Assembly (NCBI GenBank): GCA_049305865.1
Contig: JBAQPP010000009.1
Coordinates: forward strand, 1 to 47,231
From: UBA6263 sp049305865
Lineage (GTDB): Bacteria > Patescibacteriota > Gracilibacteria > Absconditabacterales > Absconditicoccaceae
Reading direction: 5' to 3'
Length of the DNA: 47,231 bases
Both the position numbers and the translations under genes were made by a program. Below, in pieces: positions 29,604 to 39,884 of this stretch. Every line of letters starts with the position of its first letter. Within the stretch, counting starts at the first letter, position 1. The notes beneath the pieces are model-generated. The model did not search any database and had not been told where the DNA came from. It worked only from the letters and a program-made list of their open reading frames with translations.

Positions 29604-30545
29604 ATGACAAATCCAGAAACTACAAATCCAGAGGCAGAAGGAATGTTTGAGAGGGTTTTTCATAGATTAAGAATACTTAGAAACTATAAAAGAGATCTAT
29701 TAGAGGTTTTAGATGACCTTGAACCTGCATGATGTGTTATCTCAAAAATACAACACCAATTTACCATCACAAAATCAGAACATAATTTATTAAAAAAGTT
29801 TATAGAAAATATGGGATTATCTACAGATATTTCTAGTGTGTATGGTGGAGTTTTACCTTCATTAGACAAAGAAAAGAATCTAACTGATTTAAATAATTTT
29901 ACTCAATTAGCCTTGAATTATCCGTTCATCGTAGATGCTGATGAAGTACGCGAAGATATATCAAGCCAACTTTGAGAATGAATAGCTGAAATACGAAAAG
30001 ATTGAAAACGATGATTGATTGAAAAGTGCAAGGTAGATGGACAACAAGATACGATAAGGATTCTTTTTAATCCTACATATTCACAGAATTGAGTGCTTGC
30101 ATTCTCCAAAGAAGAATACGATAAATATGGTCTCATAGAAGTTAAACATTATAATAATAATCAATACAATATAATGTTCCTGCACAATCCAGGAGAAATG
30201 AAAAGTCTAGAAGATATATGAAGATATACCATGCTACAAAATTTTGACAGGGACAACATAGGATTTAGTTATAAATGAAAATGAATTTTTAAATTACTTC
30301 ATAAAGATATTTCTTCTGAATGAATAAAAATATATGAAGTCTGAGTAAGTTTCAAATCCGCATGAGATGATATTGTAAAATGATTTAATAGTTTCAATAC
30401 TTTTGAAGCTGTTATGTGAGATATATGAAAAGTGACCTTCAAAAAAAGTTACGATGACTCATGAAAATTAAGATGAATATACGCCTTCAAGAAAAAGAGA
30501 TTCAGCTGAGAAGAGCAAGTACGAGCTCGAGACAAAGAATATTAA
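29604..30545 (+). CDS. Hypothetical protein inside the liv-type cluster
   Basis: 313 residues, soluble, acidic to neutral, with no signal peptide or TM helix. Not recognised. Residues ~1-110 are helical (RLRILRNYKRDLLEVLDDLE); ~130-313 look like mixed alpha/beta with repeated short strands (KVDGQQDTIRILFNPTYS, YKGKGIFKLLH, IKIYEVGVSFKSAGDDIV). Preceded by a possible promoter: TTGACA at 29530-29535 with a poor TAATAA -10. It lies between livM and livG on the same strand, so a role linked to the transporter is possible but unproven. Confidence 0.75.
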
Positions 30546-30589
30546 TTTAACATTTATCATTTCACATTTAAAATTTAAAATTAAACAAA

Positions 30590-31381
30590 ATGCTAACCCT
30601 TCACAACATCGAGCGGTCAATTTGATGAAATCACATCCTAAACTGAATCGATCTTACAGCTCATCAATGACAAGCAATTTGATTGGTTGGACCAAACTGA
30701 TGTGGTAAGACATCTCTACTAAACGTAATCAACTGATTCTATACAGCCACTCATGGTAGTGTGATTTTTGATGACAAACATATTACACACTTATCTGTAG
30801 AGAGCAGAGGACAGATGTGAATCGGTAGGGTTTTTCAATCATTTGGGATATTCAAAAATCTAACATTATTTGAAAATTTAGCCTTGGCATATGTAAATAA
30901 TCTTAATCGAAAATATAAATTTCTCCCTCCAAGTTTTTTACCAAAAGAAAAAAAAGATCAGATTGATGCTATTTTGCATGAACTAGATTTATATGGTAAA
31001 AAAAATGAACTTGCTGGTAATCTATCAGGATGACAGATGAGACTACTGGAAATAGCTAGGCTTTATATACAAGATACAAAATTATTCTTACTTGATGAAC
31101 CTACTGCATGAGTATCTCCCAAACTTAAATGAAAAGTCATAGAACTATTAAATAAAATAATTCAGACTTGAAAAACGGTTATCATAGTAGAGCATGACTT
31201 TGAATTTCTATGACAATTTGTAGATCAAATCATGGTCATGGATGAATGAAAAATAGTTTTACAATGATCTTATCAAGAAATCAAAAACAGTGAAATTATC
31301 AAAGAAATATATTTTGGTAGATGAAGTAAAGAACATCAAGTCAGTAATATTATGAAAAGATCAGAATTAATTAAAGTTTAA
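30590..31381 (+). CDS. livG: Branched-chain amino acid-type ABC ATPase LivG
   Basis: 263 residues. Walker A GPNGCGKTS, GRVFQSFGIFKNLTLFENL (LivG-type Q-loop region 'R.FQ...lF..lTv.eNv'), signature NLSGGQMRLLEIAR, Walker B LFLLDEPTAGVSP (the LivG/LivF form, usually DEPaAGLnp) and H-loop VEHD. LivG usually pairs with LivF; here it is the only ATPase and may act as a homodimer. Many glycines in these motifs are TGA. Last gene before the TGA-poor island. Confidence 0.92.
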
Positions 31382-31408
31382 TAAACAAAATCATAAATAA
31401 CAAAAACG

Positions 31409-31415
31409 AAGGAGG
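31409..31415 (+). promoter_or_regulatory. Perfect Shine-Dalgarno AAGGAGG
   Basis: AAGGAGG 9 bases before the ATG at 31425. Almost no other gene in the window has such a site, which fits a foreign origin of the following gene. Confidence 0.75.
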
Positions 31416-31424
31416 ATCCTTAAC

Positions 31425-32003
31425 ATGTCAACAATCTTAGGAATTTTTGCTGGATTACTACTATTAGTATCCGGCACATTCATTTTAATTCAAGTAAAAA
31501 AAGGATTATCTACGCCAAATCTAACTACTTGGCTTATAAATCTCTGCGTAGGGACAATCAACGCATTTACATTCTACGAAGTTGTAAATTCCAATATATA
31601 TCAAAGTCTGATTATGTTTATGAGTCTATTTACTCTCATTGTAATATTTTTTTACACTATGAGCAAAGGTAAATTCGCTAAACTAAATCAGCTTGATATA
31701 ATACTCTTTATACTTGCAATATTTGTAGGTGTAGTATGGAAACTTACAGATGATAGATTAGCCAACCTTTTGGTACAGATCGTCATCTTCATAGCAAATT
31801 CTGCTACCATCATAGGCTTATGGCAAAAAAAGCTACGAGAATACTATGTCTCATGGATATTTGCCGTATCTGCTTATATTGTAGCTATCACAAGTATTAT
31901 GCTTAGTTCCAATCAAGATTGGTTAGCTTATTTCGGCCCAATCTTAAATGGAGTTATAGGAAACGGACTTGTATTAATTCTCTCATCAAAAACAAAAAAA
32001 TAA
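31425..32003 (+). CDS. Multi-pass membrane protein, first gene of TGA-poor island
   Basis: 192 residues with about seven hydrophobic helices. KGLSTPNLTTWLINLCVGTINAFTF after the first helix resembles the equivalent part of the protein at 8004-8600; both seem to be one Patescibacteria-type membrane family of unknown function. All 12 or so glycines are GGN and all Trp TGG. The one CGA sits in QKKL-CGA-EYY, a basic loop where Arg is more natural than Trp, so the gene may still carry donor codons. Start fixed by a perfect Shine-Dalgarno. Confidence 0.78.
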   Translation: MSTILGIFAGLLLLVSGTFILIQVKKGLSTPNLTTWLINLCVGTINAFTFYEVVNSNIYQSLIMFMSLFTLIVIFFYTMSKGKFAKLNQLDIILFILAIFVGVVWKLTDDRLANLLVQIVIFIANSATIIGLWQKKLREYYVSWIFAVSAYIVAITSIMLSSNQDWLAYFGPILNGVIGNGLVLILSSKTKK

Positions 32004-32012
32004 AAAAAAATT

Positions 32013-32339
32013 ATGAAAATAAAAAAGAATAAAGCTAAAGAGACTAGATCTCTAATCACAAAAGCTTTCAAAGAACTTCGTAAAAACGGATACTTTGCCA
32101 GACAAAATTTTTGGTGCTGTCTTACTTGTGGATGGTCTGCTATCCCAGATATCAACAAAGATAAAGCAGTTTTTATAAATTGCGGAATTATGGATCATCT
32201 AAGAGAAAAAAAACAAGCATATATCAGATGGTCTGGCGATAGAAAATTCATAGAAAAAATACTTCGAAAAGCAGGACTTAGTATAAGAAGGACAGATAAT
32301 CCTAATGAAGAAACTATAAATGTGTATAAAAAAAACTAA
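32013..32339 (+). CDS. Hypothetical Cys-containing protein (DUF6891-like?)
   Basis: 108 residues. N-terminal basic helix (KETRSLITKAFKELRKNGYF), then ARQNFWCCLTCGWSAIPDI and a short alpha/beta remainder (IRWSGDRKFIEKIL). The FxCCxTCG pattern recalls a small bacterial family annotated DUF6891; I hold this loosely. Cys-Cys-x-x-Cys might bind metal. No TGA codon; one CGA (IL-CGA-KAG). Ten bases after the preceding stop. Confidence 0.65.
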   Translation: MKIKKNKAKETRSLITKAFKELRKNGYFARQNFWCCLTCGWSAIPDINKDKAVFINCGIMDHLREKKQAYIRWSGDRKFIEKILRKAGLSIRRTDNPNEETINVYKKN

Positions 32340-32351
32340 ATCTTAATAATC

Positions 32352-32624
32352 ATGGAAACGCTCATTAAACAAAGTAAAAACATCGTAAAACAACTATTAG
32401 AGACAAGAATGTTTGTTCAAAAATCGGGGAAAGCGATTGATTGGTTATGTAATATTGCTTTGTGTATTACGATGATAACTCCATTCTTTTTTGTCGCTAA
32501 GATGTATACGATATCCTTTATCTTTTGCATATGTATCATCATTATTCTTATGAGAGTTAGTACTATACAAAAGAAATGTGATACAGGTATTGAAGCACTT
32601 AAAAAAAGCATTAACGAAATTTAA
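32352..32624 (+). CDS. Small two-TM membrane protein
   Basis: 90 residues: N-terminal amphipathic helix (IKQSKNIVKQLLETRMFVQK), two adjacent hydrophobic helices (~32-70) and a polar tail with CDTGIEALKKSI. No family recognised. No TGA codon and only TGG Trp. Spaced 12 bases from the gene before and 16 from the next, so part of one transcript. Confidence 0.65.
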   Translation: METLIKQSKNIVKQLLETRMFVQKSGKAIDWLCNIALCITMITPFFFVAKMYTISFIFCICIIIILMRVSTIQKKCDTGIEALKKSINEI

Positions 32625-32640
32625 AAGAGGAAAAAAAATC

Positions 32641-32877
32641 ATGAAAACAAAAATCTTTCCAACTTGGAATGAGATTTATACCGCTCCCAAAAACGATAAG
32701 CTTTTGCCTATGTTGATCTTTTCAACTCTCGTAGGAGCAATATTTATGGGCCTACCTTGACTTATGTTTGATGGTATTGAATGGTTCATAATAGGATTTC
32801 TAATATATTTTGTATTACGAATGTCTATATGGCTCATCCAGCATCTTCTTCAGAACAAAAAAATTACCTGGTATTAA
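32641..32877 (+). CDS. Small two-TM membrane protein with host-type codons
   Basis: 78 residues. Start at the ATG after GAGGAAAAA, not at an in-frame ATG 21 codons upstream inside the previous gene. Two hydrophobic segments (about 24-40 and 46-66). The only gene of this island with an in-frame TGA (GLP-G-LMFDG); it also has one CGA inside a helix (FVL-W-MSIW), where Trp is natural. It ends ...NKKITWY. Under the standard code it would look truncated at 39 residues. Function unknown. Confidence 0.65.
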
Positions 32878-32893
32878 CTAAAAATCAAATAAA

Positions 32894-33166
32894 ATGGAAA
32901 ATTTATTATCTAAGTGTCCTTCTTGTAATACAAAAATAGGACAAATTCATAAACCAGGTTGCGAGATAGAAATATGTAGTGCCTGTGGTAAACAACGAAT
33001 AAGTTGTTATTGTAAGGGAAAGCATGATCCAGCTTTTGCTCGTTGGACTGGTATTTGGCCAGGTAAAGCTGAGGCAAAATTTTTATGTATTGATCTCAAT
33101 GACTTTCATGCTAATTTTGCAAAAGTATTTTTTGTAAAACCTAAAGTAAAAAATAATCAATCATGA
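32894..33166 (+). CDS. Small zinc-ribbon-like protein
   Basis: 90 residues. Three Cys pairs: CPSC near the N-terminus, then CEIEICSAC and CYCKG, spaced like a double zinc ribbon, followed by HDPAFARWTGIWPGKAEA, a pattern that recurs in small bacterial proteins of unknown role. The ribbon suggests nucleic-acid or protein binding. No TGA codon; Trp are TGG; Arg is CGT except one CGA (GKQ-CGA-ISC). Overlaps the next gene by 4 bases (ATGA). Confidence 0.72.
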   Translation: MENLLSKCPSCNTKIGQIHKPGCEIEICSACGKQRISCYCKGKHDPAFARWTGIWPGKAEAKFLCIDLNDFHANFAKVFFVKPKVKNNQS

Positions 33167-33480
33167 CACATTTAGAATACAGCGAACTTAAAAACAAGTT
33201 GAATTCGCGAAAACACCGACATTATTTCATCGGATCTTTAGCTTCGTTAATTTTATCTCCTCTAACGGGACTTTTATTAAATCTATTAACAGATGGGAAT
33301 GTATATTCTCTGGGAAAATATCTCTTATCAGTCTATACTGTTTTCCTTATAGGATTAATGGTAACTTACTTCTTAGATTTTTGGAGCCCTGAAAGATTAG
33401 ATGGAATGTTCAAAGAAAATCGTACTTACGAAGATGCTTTGAAATCACTAGGACTTGATTACAAAGTACCTAAAGAATAA
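33163..33480 (+). CDS. Small membrane protein, last gene of the island
   Basis: 105 residues, two hydrophobic helices (~22-45 and 50-70) and a soluble tail (SPERLDGMFKENRTYEDALK). Two CGA codons lie in NS-CGA-KH-CGA-HYF just before the first helix. Arg fits the positive-inside rule much better than Trp there, hinting that the gene came from an organism reading CGA as Arg. No TGA codon. Start overlaps the previous stop (ATGA). Family not recognised. Confidence 0.68.
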   Translation: MTHLEYSELKNKLNSRKHRHYFIGSLASLILSPLTGLLLNLLTDGNVYSLGKYLLSVYTVFLIGLMVTYFLDFWSPERLDGMFKENRTYEDALKSLGLDYKVPKE

Positions 33481-33498
33481 AACATCCAAATCATAGAT

Positions 33499-33533
33499 AA
33501 ACCTGGACTCGTTTTCGAGCTCCAGGTTTTTTT
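33499..33533 (+). terminator. Terminator closing the island operon
   Basis: ACCTGGA and CTCG pair with CGAG and TCCAGGT around a TTTT loop (one bulge), followed by a run of T. Ends the rightward cluster; the next gene is convergent. Confidence 0.9.
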
Positions 33534-33538
33534 ATTTC

Positions 33539-34501
33539 TTAAATCACTCCCGTAACCAACAAAGTAACATAAACAGCATATATTATAAGCATCATAATTC
33601 ATTCTTTTTTATCTATAGCTGATTTTTTTCTTCAAACTAAAATAAATACAAATAATAAAACAGTAGCAATCATTGTCATTAGTATATCTCTATTTAAGCT
33701 AAGTTGAAAAGGCAGAGGACTAATAACAGCACTTAAACCCAATATCCAAAATATATTAAATATATTTGATCATACTACATTTCATATAGCTATATCAGAT
33801 TTTTTTTTCATAGCCGCCATTATAGACGTAGCTAATTCTGGTAATGAAGTACCTACAGCTACTATAGTTAGTCATATTACGGTTTCACTCATTCCAAATA
33901 TTTTTGCAATCTGTATAGCCCCATCGACTATCCATTGTCATCATAGGGTAAGTCATACCAATCATATAACAATAAATAATACTGACTTCCATCCAGACAT
34001 TTTTTTAACTGTTATTTCTTCTGGCAAATCACTCTCTTTTTTTGCTATGCTAAATACATAATACATAAATATAATAAAAAAACAGATAAGTATAAGTCAA
34101 TCTATTCTAGTTATACCACTAGATATAGCTCAATCTATAAGAAAATCATTTGCAAGTAACCCAACAGCTAAAACTGCTAATAAACTAAAAGGAATTTCTT
34201 TAAAAGTTGTATCTTTTTTTACAGAAATAGGATAAACAATAGCTGCTGCTCATAAGATCAATAAAATATTAGCTATATTGCTTCCCAAAACATTTCATAT
34301 AGCTATACCAGCACTTCATTTAACGCTAGCCATTATATTTACAATAAGTTCTGGCGCAGAGGTACCAAATGCCACTATAGTAAGTCAGATTACAAGATCA
34401 GAAATATTAAACTTTTTTGCAACAGATGACGCTCATTCTACAAGCATATCTGCTCATTTTATCAAAAAAACAAATCATATAATAAACAATACATATACCA
34501 T
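33539..34501 (-). CDS. Ca2+/Na+ (CaCA-type) cation exchanger
   Basis: 320 residues, about ten TM helices in two homologous halves. Both alpha-repeats are visible: VIGLTIVAFGTSAPELIVNI with SAGIAIGNVLGSNIANILLILG in the first half, and VIGLTIVAVGTSLPELATSI with SDIAIGNVVGSNIFNIFWILG in the second. These GTS.PEL and GN..GSNI motifs carry the cation-binding Glu and Asn residues. Likely exports Ca2+ in exchange for Na+ (or K+/H+), like YrbG. ATG at 34501 chosen; a TTG nine bases upstream is possible. No TGA-free bias; several motif glycines are TGA. Convergent with the island. Confidence 0.94.
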
Positions 34502-34647
34502 TGCCTTCAAAAATAAAAAAATAAAATCTAACTGATGATAATAATTTCAAAATACAATACAATATATTCAAAAACTTGTTTTACCAAATCAAATAATTAT
34601 AAAGTTTAAAGAAATTAAAGAAGAATTTATTATAAAATATTTACAAA

Positions 34648-35616
34648 ATGCTAAACATCAGAAAGGTATTAGAATCTTCTACTAAAATAGCAATATTCGG
34701 ACATGAAAATATAGATTGAGATTGCATATGATCTATGCTTTGACTAGGAAAATTACTTGAAAAACAATGAAAAAAAGTTTCATACTTTACACCATCTGAG
34801 CCTAGTAAGATTTTCAATTTTTTACCAGATATAAAAAAAATTAAAACAAATTTTGATTATTGAAAATATGATTTACTTATATTTACAGACTTTACCTGAT
34901 ATGGGCGTATATCCAAATTTACAGAGAATAAACATAATTATTTTGATCAAAACAATCTTATAATCATAGATCATCACCCAGAAAATAGCACACCCAAACA
35001 TGCAATACTAAAAAAAGATATACATTCTATCAGTACTTGTGAAATTATTTTTGAAACTACATATAAGCGACGAAAAAAATATTACGAAAAAAACATAGCA
35101 ACATATCTATATTTAGGACTCACTACAGATTCTGGTAATTTTCGCTTTGACCAAGGCACTCAAACTCCAAGAATTTTAAAAAATGCATTAAATCTAATAA
35201 ATTTATGAGCGGACAAAAAATCAATAGTTGAGAATATATTTCGTACCAAGACATTCCAATCAATCAAATTTATGCAAAAAGTATTGGATAGAATGGTTCA
35301 AGATTGAAATATCGTATATTCATATTATCAAGATTCAGAACTATCTAAGTATAAATTAGATGAGGAAGAAGCTGTTTATTGACAATTTGTAATGCAAGAT
35401 ATCATGGGTCCAGATATAGTAGTTTTGTTTAAAAAAATATGAAAATTTATAAAATGATCTATTAGATCAAAGAAAGCAGACGTATCCAAAATTGCTCAAA
35501 CCTTTTGATGATGATGACATCGTAATGCTTCAGGATTTAAGGTAGATTTTCAATGAAACTTCAATAAAGAAATAAAAGATATAATAAAAAAAATTAAGGC
35601 ACAAAATAATAATTAA
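34648..35616 (+). CDS. DHH-family phosphoesterase (NrnA-like)
   Basis: 322 residues, the NrnA length. Motif I GHENIDGDCIGSM (~22-34) with the metal-binding His and Asp residues, a DFTG segment, motif III IDHHPEN (~107), TDSGNFRF, and the C-terminal DHHA1 GGGGH-x-NASGF (~287). Likely a Mn2+-dependent nanoRNase/pAp phosphatase that clears short oligonucleotides in the cytoplasm, or a cyclic-dinucleotide phosphodiesterase; the single DHH-DHHA1 layout without TM or PAS domain favours NrnA. A 29-base gap leads to the next gene. Confidence 0.9.
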
Positions 35617-35645
35617 TTCTGATTTTTAAATCGTTAATCAAAGTA

Positions 35646-37037
35646 ATGGTTGGTTATAACGTAAAAGTACGCCTTATCAGACCACTGATACATTTTTTTA
35701 TAATCATCATTGTCTTTTACATAACATATAGAATACGTCTTGTAACAGATTTGATTCCATTTATACAACTTACAATTCCAGCAATCAATTATTACGAAAT
35801 TATGTTATTTTCAGCCATATCCTGAGTAGGATTTATATTTATAGGTATATTCAAAAACCTATATGAACTCAATAAACCCATTCAAAAATATTTTCAAACA
35901 TTTACAAAAGTACGATGATATCGGTTTATAGCCATTACTTTCATATCATATTTTTGACAATGATTTATTTTTGAATATTGAATATCTAGGTTTATCATAG
36001 TGATTACCAGTTGATTATCTTTTCTGTGCTTACTAGGTTTTGATCAATTGTGGAATCATATAGAATCTCTTAAACACAAAAAATCATGAAATAAAATTCT
36101 GATCATATGAAGCGATACTATGGATAGTTATCTAGCAATAGAAAAAATAAAAAAATGATTTTCATTTCCATCAGAGTTTGCAAAAATTGACGAAATAGGA
36201 GATATAGATTTGGGACAATATTTTATAGTAGTGGCAGCAGGAACATTTGAAAAGAAAATATTACAAGAAATATTTGAAAAAATCAGATTTATAAATACTA
36301 GATTTTATCATATTGGAGAATGATTCTTTTTGGAAGATGTTGTTTATATGCCAGAAAACATAGATAATATAATCGCTCTTGAATATAAACATTCTAGATT
36401 GGATTGACGATCAATTATATTAAAAAGATTAATGGATGTCTTTGCATCTATAGTATTGATTATCATTACATCTCCCATTATGTTGATTATTGCTATTCTT
36501 ATAAAAATCGAAAGTAAATGACCAATAATATATAAGGCAAAAAGGGTAGGACAAAGAGGTCAATTATTTACTTTTCTCAAATTTCGTAGTATGTATTCAC
36601 ATCTCAGTATATGAGATAAATATGGTTGAAAAGACGCTCAAGAATTATATTCAAAATTAATAAATTCTGATCAAAATATAAGAGCGTGAGTGCTACCCAA
36701 AATTAAAAATGATCCTAGAGTTACAAAAATTTGAAGATTTATTAGAAAAGTATCATTTGATGAATTACCACAATTATTCTGTGTGCTTGTAGGGACAATG
36801 TCATTGGTGTGACCTAGACCACATCTACAAGATGAAGTAAATAATTATGAAACGCGACAAAAAAGATTATTTAGTATCAAACCAGGAATAACTGGTTATG
36901 CACAAGTTTTCGGTAGAGACGCCTTGGATTTTGATGAAGAAGCCAAATTAGATTTATATTATATTCAACATCGATCAGTATTTCTTGATGTTTATATTTT
37001 ATTAGCAACATGGTGAGTAGTATTTAAAGGCAAATAA
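35646..37037 (+). CDS. Polyprenyl-phosphate sugar phosphotransferase (WbaP/WcaJ-type)
   Basis: 463 residues. Four TM helices in the first ~130 residues, a CoA-binding-like middle domain (GNKILIIGSDTMDSYLAI), then the catalytic bacterial-sugar-transferase domain from ~255: LKRLMDVFASIVLIIITSP, KAKRVGQRGQLFTFLKFRSM, then FDELPQLFCVLVGTMSLVGP and RP, and KPGITGYAQVFGR. It ends YYIQH-Trp(CGA)-SVFLDVYILLATWGVVFKGK, where family members have '.nWS...D..il..T'. Starts polymer or glycan assembly by transferring a sugar-1-phosphate to undecaprenyl phosphate at the membrane. No other glycan genes adjoin it. Confidence 0.93.
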
Positions 37038-37084
37038 ATATTACCCTAAAGTACAAATATTTTACAGAACAATATTAAATAATA

Positions 37085-39319
37085 ATGACTTTATCTGAAG
37101 ATACTTATAAATTACAAAATTATATTTTATTAAACAAAAGTTTAGAAAATAAGTCTGAAAAAGAAATTTCAGATATTTATCAACAACTTATAGATTGTAT
37201 AACAGATCATAATCACCTTTATTATATAGAAAATAACCCCACTATATCAGATAAAGAATATGACCTACTTTTTGATTATATAAAAAAAATAGAGGAGTAT
37301 TTCCCACATCTAATTTCTTGAAATTCACCTACACAGACGTTAATCGGTCAGATAGCAGAATGATTTAATCAAGCTCAACATACAACAAAATTATTATCAC
37401 TAGAAAATACTTACAATGCACAAGATCTTTTAGATCGAGATGAAAGAGCGAGAAAAAACTTAGAAAAAAACGAAACCTTATCATCCTGAGCATCAACGAA
37501 TGATATAATATATTCTATAGAACCCAAATTTGACTGAATAAGTGTCGAACTTATTTATAAAAATTGAGAACTTAAACAAGCAATCACGCGCTGAGATTGA
37601 TTAGTCTGAGAAGATATTACAATAAATGTAAAAACCATCAAAAATATTCCGACCAAACTTTTAAACATTGAGACATTAGGACATTGAAACATTTCAGTAC
37701 GCTGAGAAATTATGATGCCCAAATCAGTTTGGAAAAAATTAAACGAAGAAAGAGAATCCAATTGAGATCAAGCATTTGCAAATACTAGAAATGCAGCCGC
37801 ATGAAGTATAAAATTATTAGATTCCTGAGAAGTATCCAAAAGATTATTAGTCTGTTTTGTTTATGATATCTTATCTACTGATATAAAACACATTTGAATA
37901 GAAAGTCTTAAAGAAATATGAATACCTATTTTTGATCGAAAAAAAACATCAGATAATATACAAGATGTTATAAATATCTGTCTTGATGAAGAGACTAAAT
38001 CATATTTAGATAATCAGGATTGTGATTTTGATTGATTAGTTATCAAAGTACAAGATAATAAACAACGTGAAATTATTTGAACAACCCAGCATCATCCTAG
38101 ACGAGCAGTAGCATACAAATTTCCAGCTCAACAAGTTTCTACTCAGATCTTATCGATAGACTTTCAAATAGGCAGAACTTGAATAATTACTCCAGTTGCC
38201 AATTTATCTCCTGTACAACTCAGTTGAGCAACCATATCTAGAACAACTCTTCATAACTTTGATTTTGTACAAAATAAAGATATCAAAATAGGTGATTATG
38301 TCTGGCTTCAAAGAAGCGGAGAAGTGATACCCTATATAGTATGAGTTATAAAAGATAAAAGAAACTGATCTGAGGCTACAGTCAATCCACCCACCAAATG
38401 TCCTGTGTGTAATTCAAAAATTATCAACGAAGATATCCATTATTATTGTTCCAACGATAACTGTCCTGCACAAATCAAAGCAAAACTTGAACATTTTGTA
38501 TCCAAAAATTGTATGGATATAATGTGAATAGGGGATAGTATAGTTGATATTTTAGTAGATCAAAAAATCATATCAAACATAGCAGATTTATTTAAGCTTA
38601 GCGACCAAAACAATCAAATATTATTACAAAAGTTTCCATGATTCGGAAGTAAAAAAGTAAGTGAAATCTCAAATCAACTAAGCCAAGCAAAAGCCAAGCC
38701 ACTCCGAAGATTACTTAATTGATTAGGTATCTGACATGTCGGTAAAAAAACAGCAATAATGATAGTCGATAATCTAATCAACCATTATAGTCTTCAGGAT
38801 GAATACTTAAGCCCCTTAGAAAATCTCATAAAACACATTACAGACGAAGATTTTTTAACTTCTATATCTGGCATATGAGAAAAAACTATTCAAGAAATTA
38901 TAGATTTTATGAACAATAAAAATAATTTAGAAATATTAAAAAGACTTGAAGAATTCTGATTAAATTTTGACCCTATCAAATATTACAAAGACAAAGAAAA
39001 TATATGAATATTTGAATGACTCAATAATTGATCTTTTTCTATTACATGATCTTTCCCTATATCTAGAGAAAGTATAGTAGAGGAGATGCAAAAGCATTGA
39101 CGGACATTTCATGAAAATCCTAGAAAAGACACAGAAATGATCTTGATATGAGATAAACCATGAAGCAAAAAGGCTAAATCACAAGAGCTCGGGGTTAAGA
39201 TTATTGAAAGTCGAAATAATATAATTCAAGAATTTGATTTCTTAAAAAATATCCCAGATTTAGATAAATCAGTAAATAAATTTTCTAATAAACCTGCGTC
39301 TCAACATAGTTTATTCTAA
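37085..39319 (+). CDS. ligA: NAD-dependent DNA ligase
   Basis: 744 residues, slightly longer than the usual ~670. Domain Ia (HNHLYYIENNPTISDKEYD), adenylation domain with SLENTYNAQDL and catalytic Lys148 in EPKFDG, an OB fold, a four-Cys zinc finger (CPVC ~439, then CSNDNCPAQ), HhH repeats (LNGLGIGHVGKKTA) and a C-terminal BRCT domain (ITGSFPISRESIVEEM, LIGDKPGSKKAKSQELGVKI). Seals nicks using NAD+. Ends QHSLF. In LLD-CGA-DERARK the CGA falls where Trp or Phe is usual ('WdeRv'). Confidence 0.97.
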
Positions 39320-39356
39320 AAATCATATACTTATTATAAAATATATCAAAATAGGA

Positions 39357-39384
39357 TTGACTTAATATATCAATTAAGTATTTT
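39357..39384 (+). promoter_or_regulatory. Promoter for the HNH-like gene
   Basis: TTGACT (39357-39362), 16-base spacer, TATTTT (39379-39384), 39 bases before the ATG. Similar design to the promoters of the TGA-free genes at 6-8.6 kb. Confidence 0.5.
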
Positions 39385-39423
39385 CTTTTCACAAAAACAA
39401 AATTATAAACAAAAAATATAAAC

Positions 39424-39816
39424 ATGACAAAAACTCAAATTCTTACAGAGGAACATCACCGAAGACCGAGGTCTCTCGATGGTACGTCAGCTCCAGGGAA
39501 TATATCCCTAATTGTCAAGAAAAGACATATGGCATGGCATGTACTGGTAGGAAACATGAATGCCAACCAGATTTGCGATTATTTTGATCATTCTTCCCTA
39601 AAGCCAAAAAACTTAAAAGTTATTTGTAGCTTTATAAACGGTTCTCCAGTTACAAAATCCGGCGAAAATAACTCTAAAAAAGAATCTAAAGTTTCTAGGG
39701 CATGGAATATTCTATTTGAAGGATTAACATTTAAGGAAATAATAGAATACGTTAATAATACGTTCTTGGATCCAAGCTACCACCTATATTTGGTGGAAAT
39801 CACAGAGAATGAATAA
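39424..39816 (+). CDS. HNH-like small protein (TGA-free)
   Basis: 130 residues. The N-terminal EEHH-CGA-RPRSLDGTSAPGNIS followed by KKRHMAWHVLVGNM resembles the HHxxPxSxGG...N...H..WH pattern of HNH-type small proteins common in candidate-phyla bacteria; a second His/Trp-poor helical part follows with a partial repeat (KVSRAWNILFEGLTFKEI). Nuclease activity is possible but not shown; some catalytic residues of true HNH enzymes cannot be located. All glycines are GGN and GC is above the local average, so it may be transferred. Monocistronic with own promoter and terminator. Confidence 0.68.
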   Translation: MTKTQILTEEHHRRPRSLDGTSAPGNISLIVKKRHMAWHVLVGNMNANQICDYFDHSSLKPKNLKVICSFINGSPVTKSGENNSKKESKVSRAWNILFEGLTFKEIIEYVNNTFLDPSYHLYLVEITENE

Positions 39817-39838
39817 ATAAATTTTTTTATAATTTTAA

Positions 39839-39870
39839 AATAGGGTTGTTTTTTATGACCCTATTTTTTC
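39839..39870. terminator. Bidirectional terminator between convergent genes
   Basis: AATAGGGT/ACCCTATT stem (39839-39846 with 39858-39865), 11-base loop, six T to the right and an A/T run to the left. Confidence 0.88.
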
Positions 39871-39884
39871 ATTTAAATAATATA

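Noticed and set aside
32578..32760. Start of the 32641 gene at an upstream in-frame ATG (32578)
   Set aside because: That start lies inside the preceding gene; the ATG at 32641 follows a GAGG-type site and gives a sensible membrane protein.
39424..39816. Homing endonuclease or mobile intron
   Set aside because: No intron-like flanks, no interrupted gene and no repeats; it is a free-standing small gene with its own promoter and terminator.
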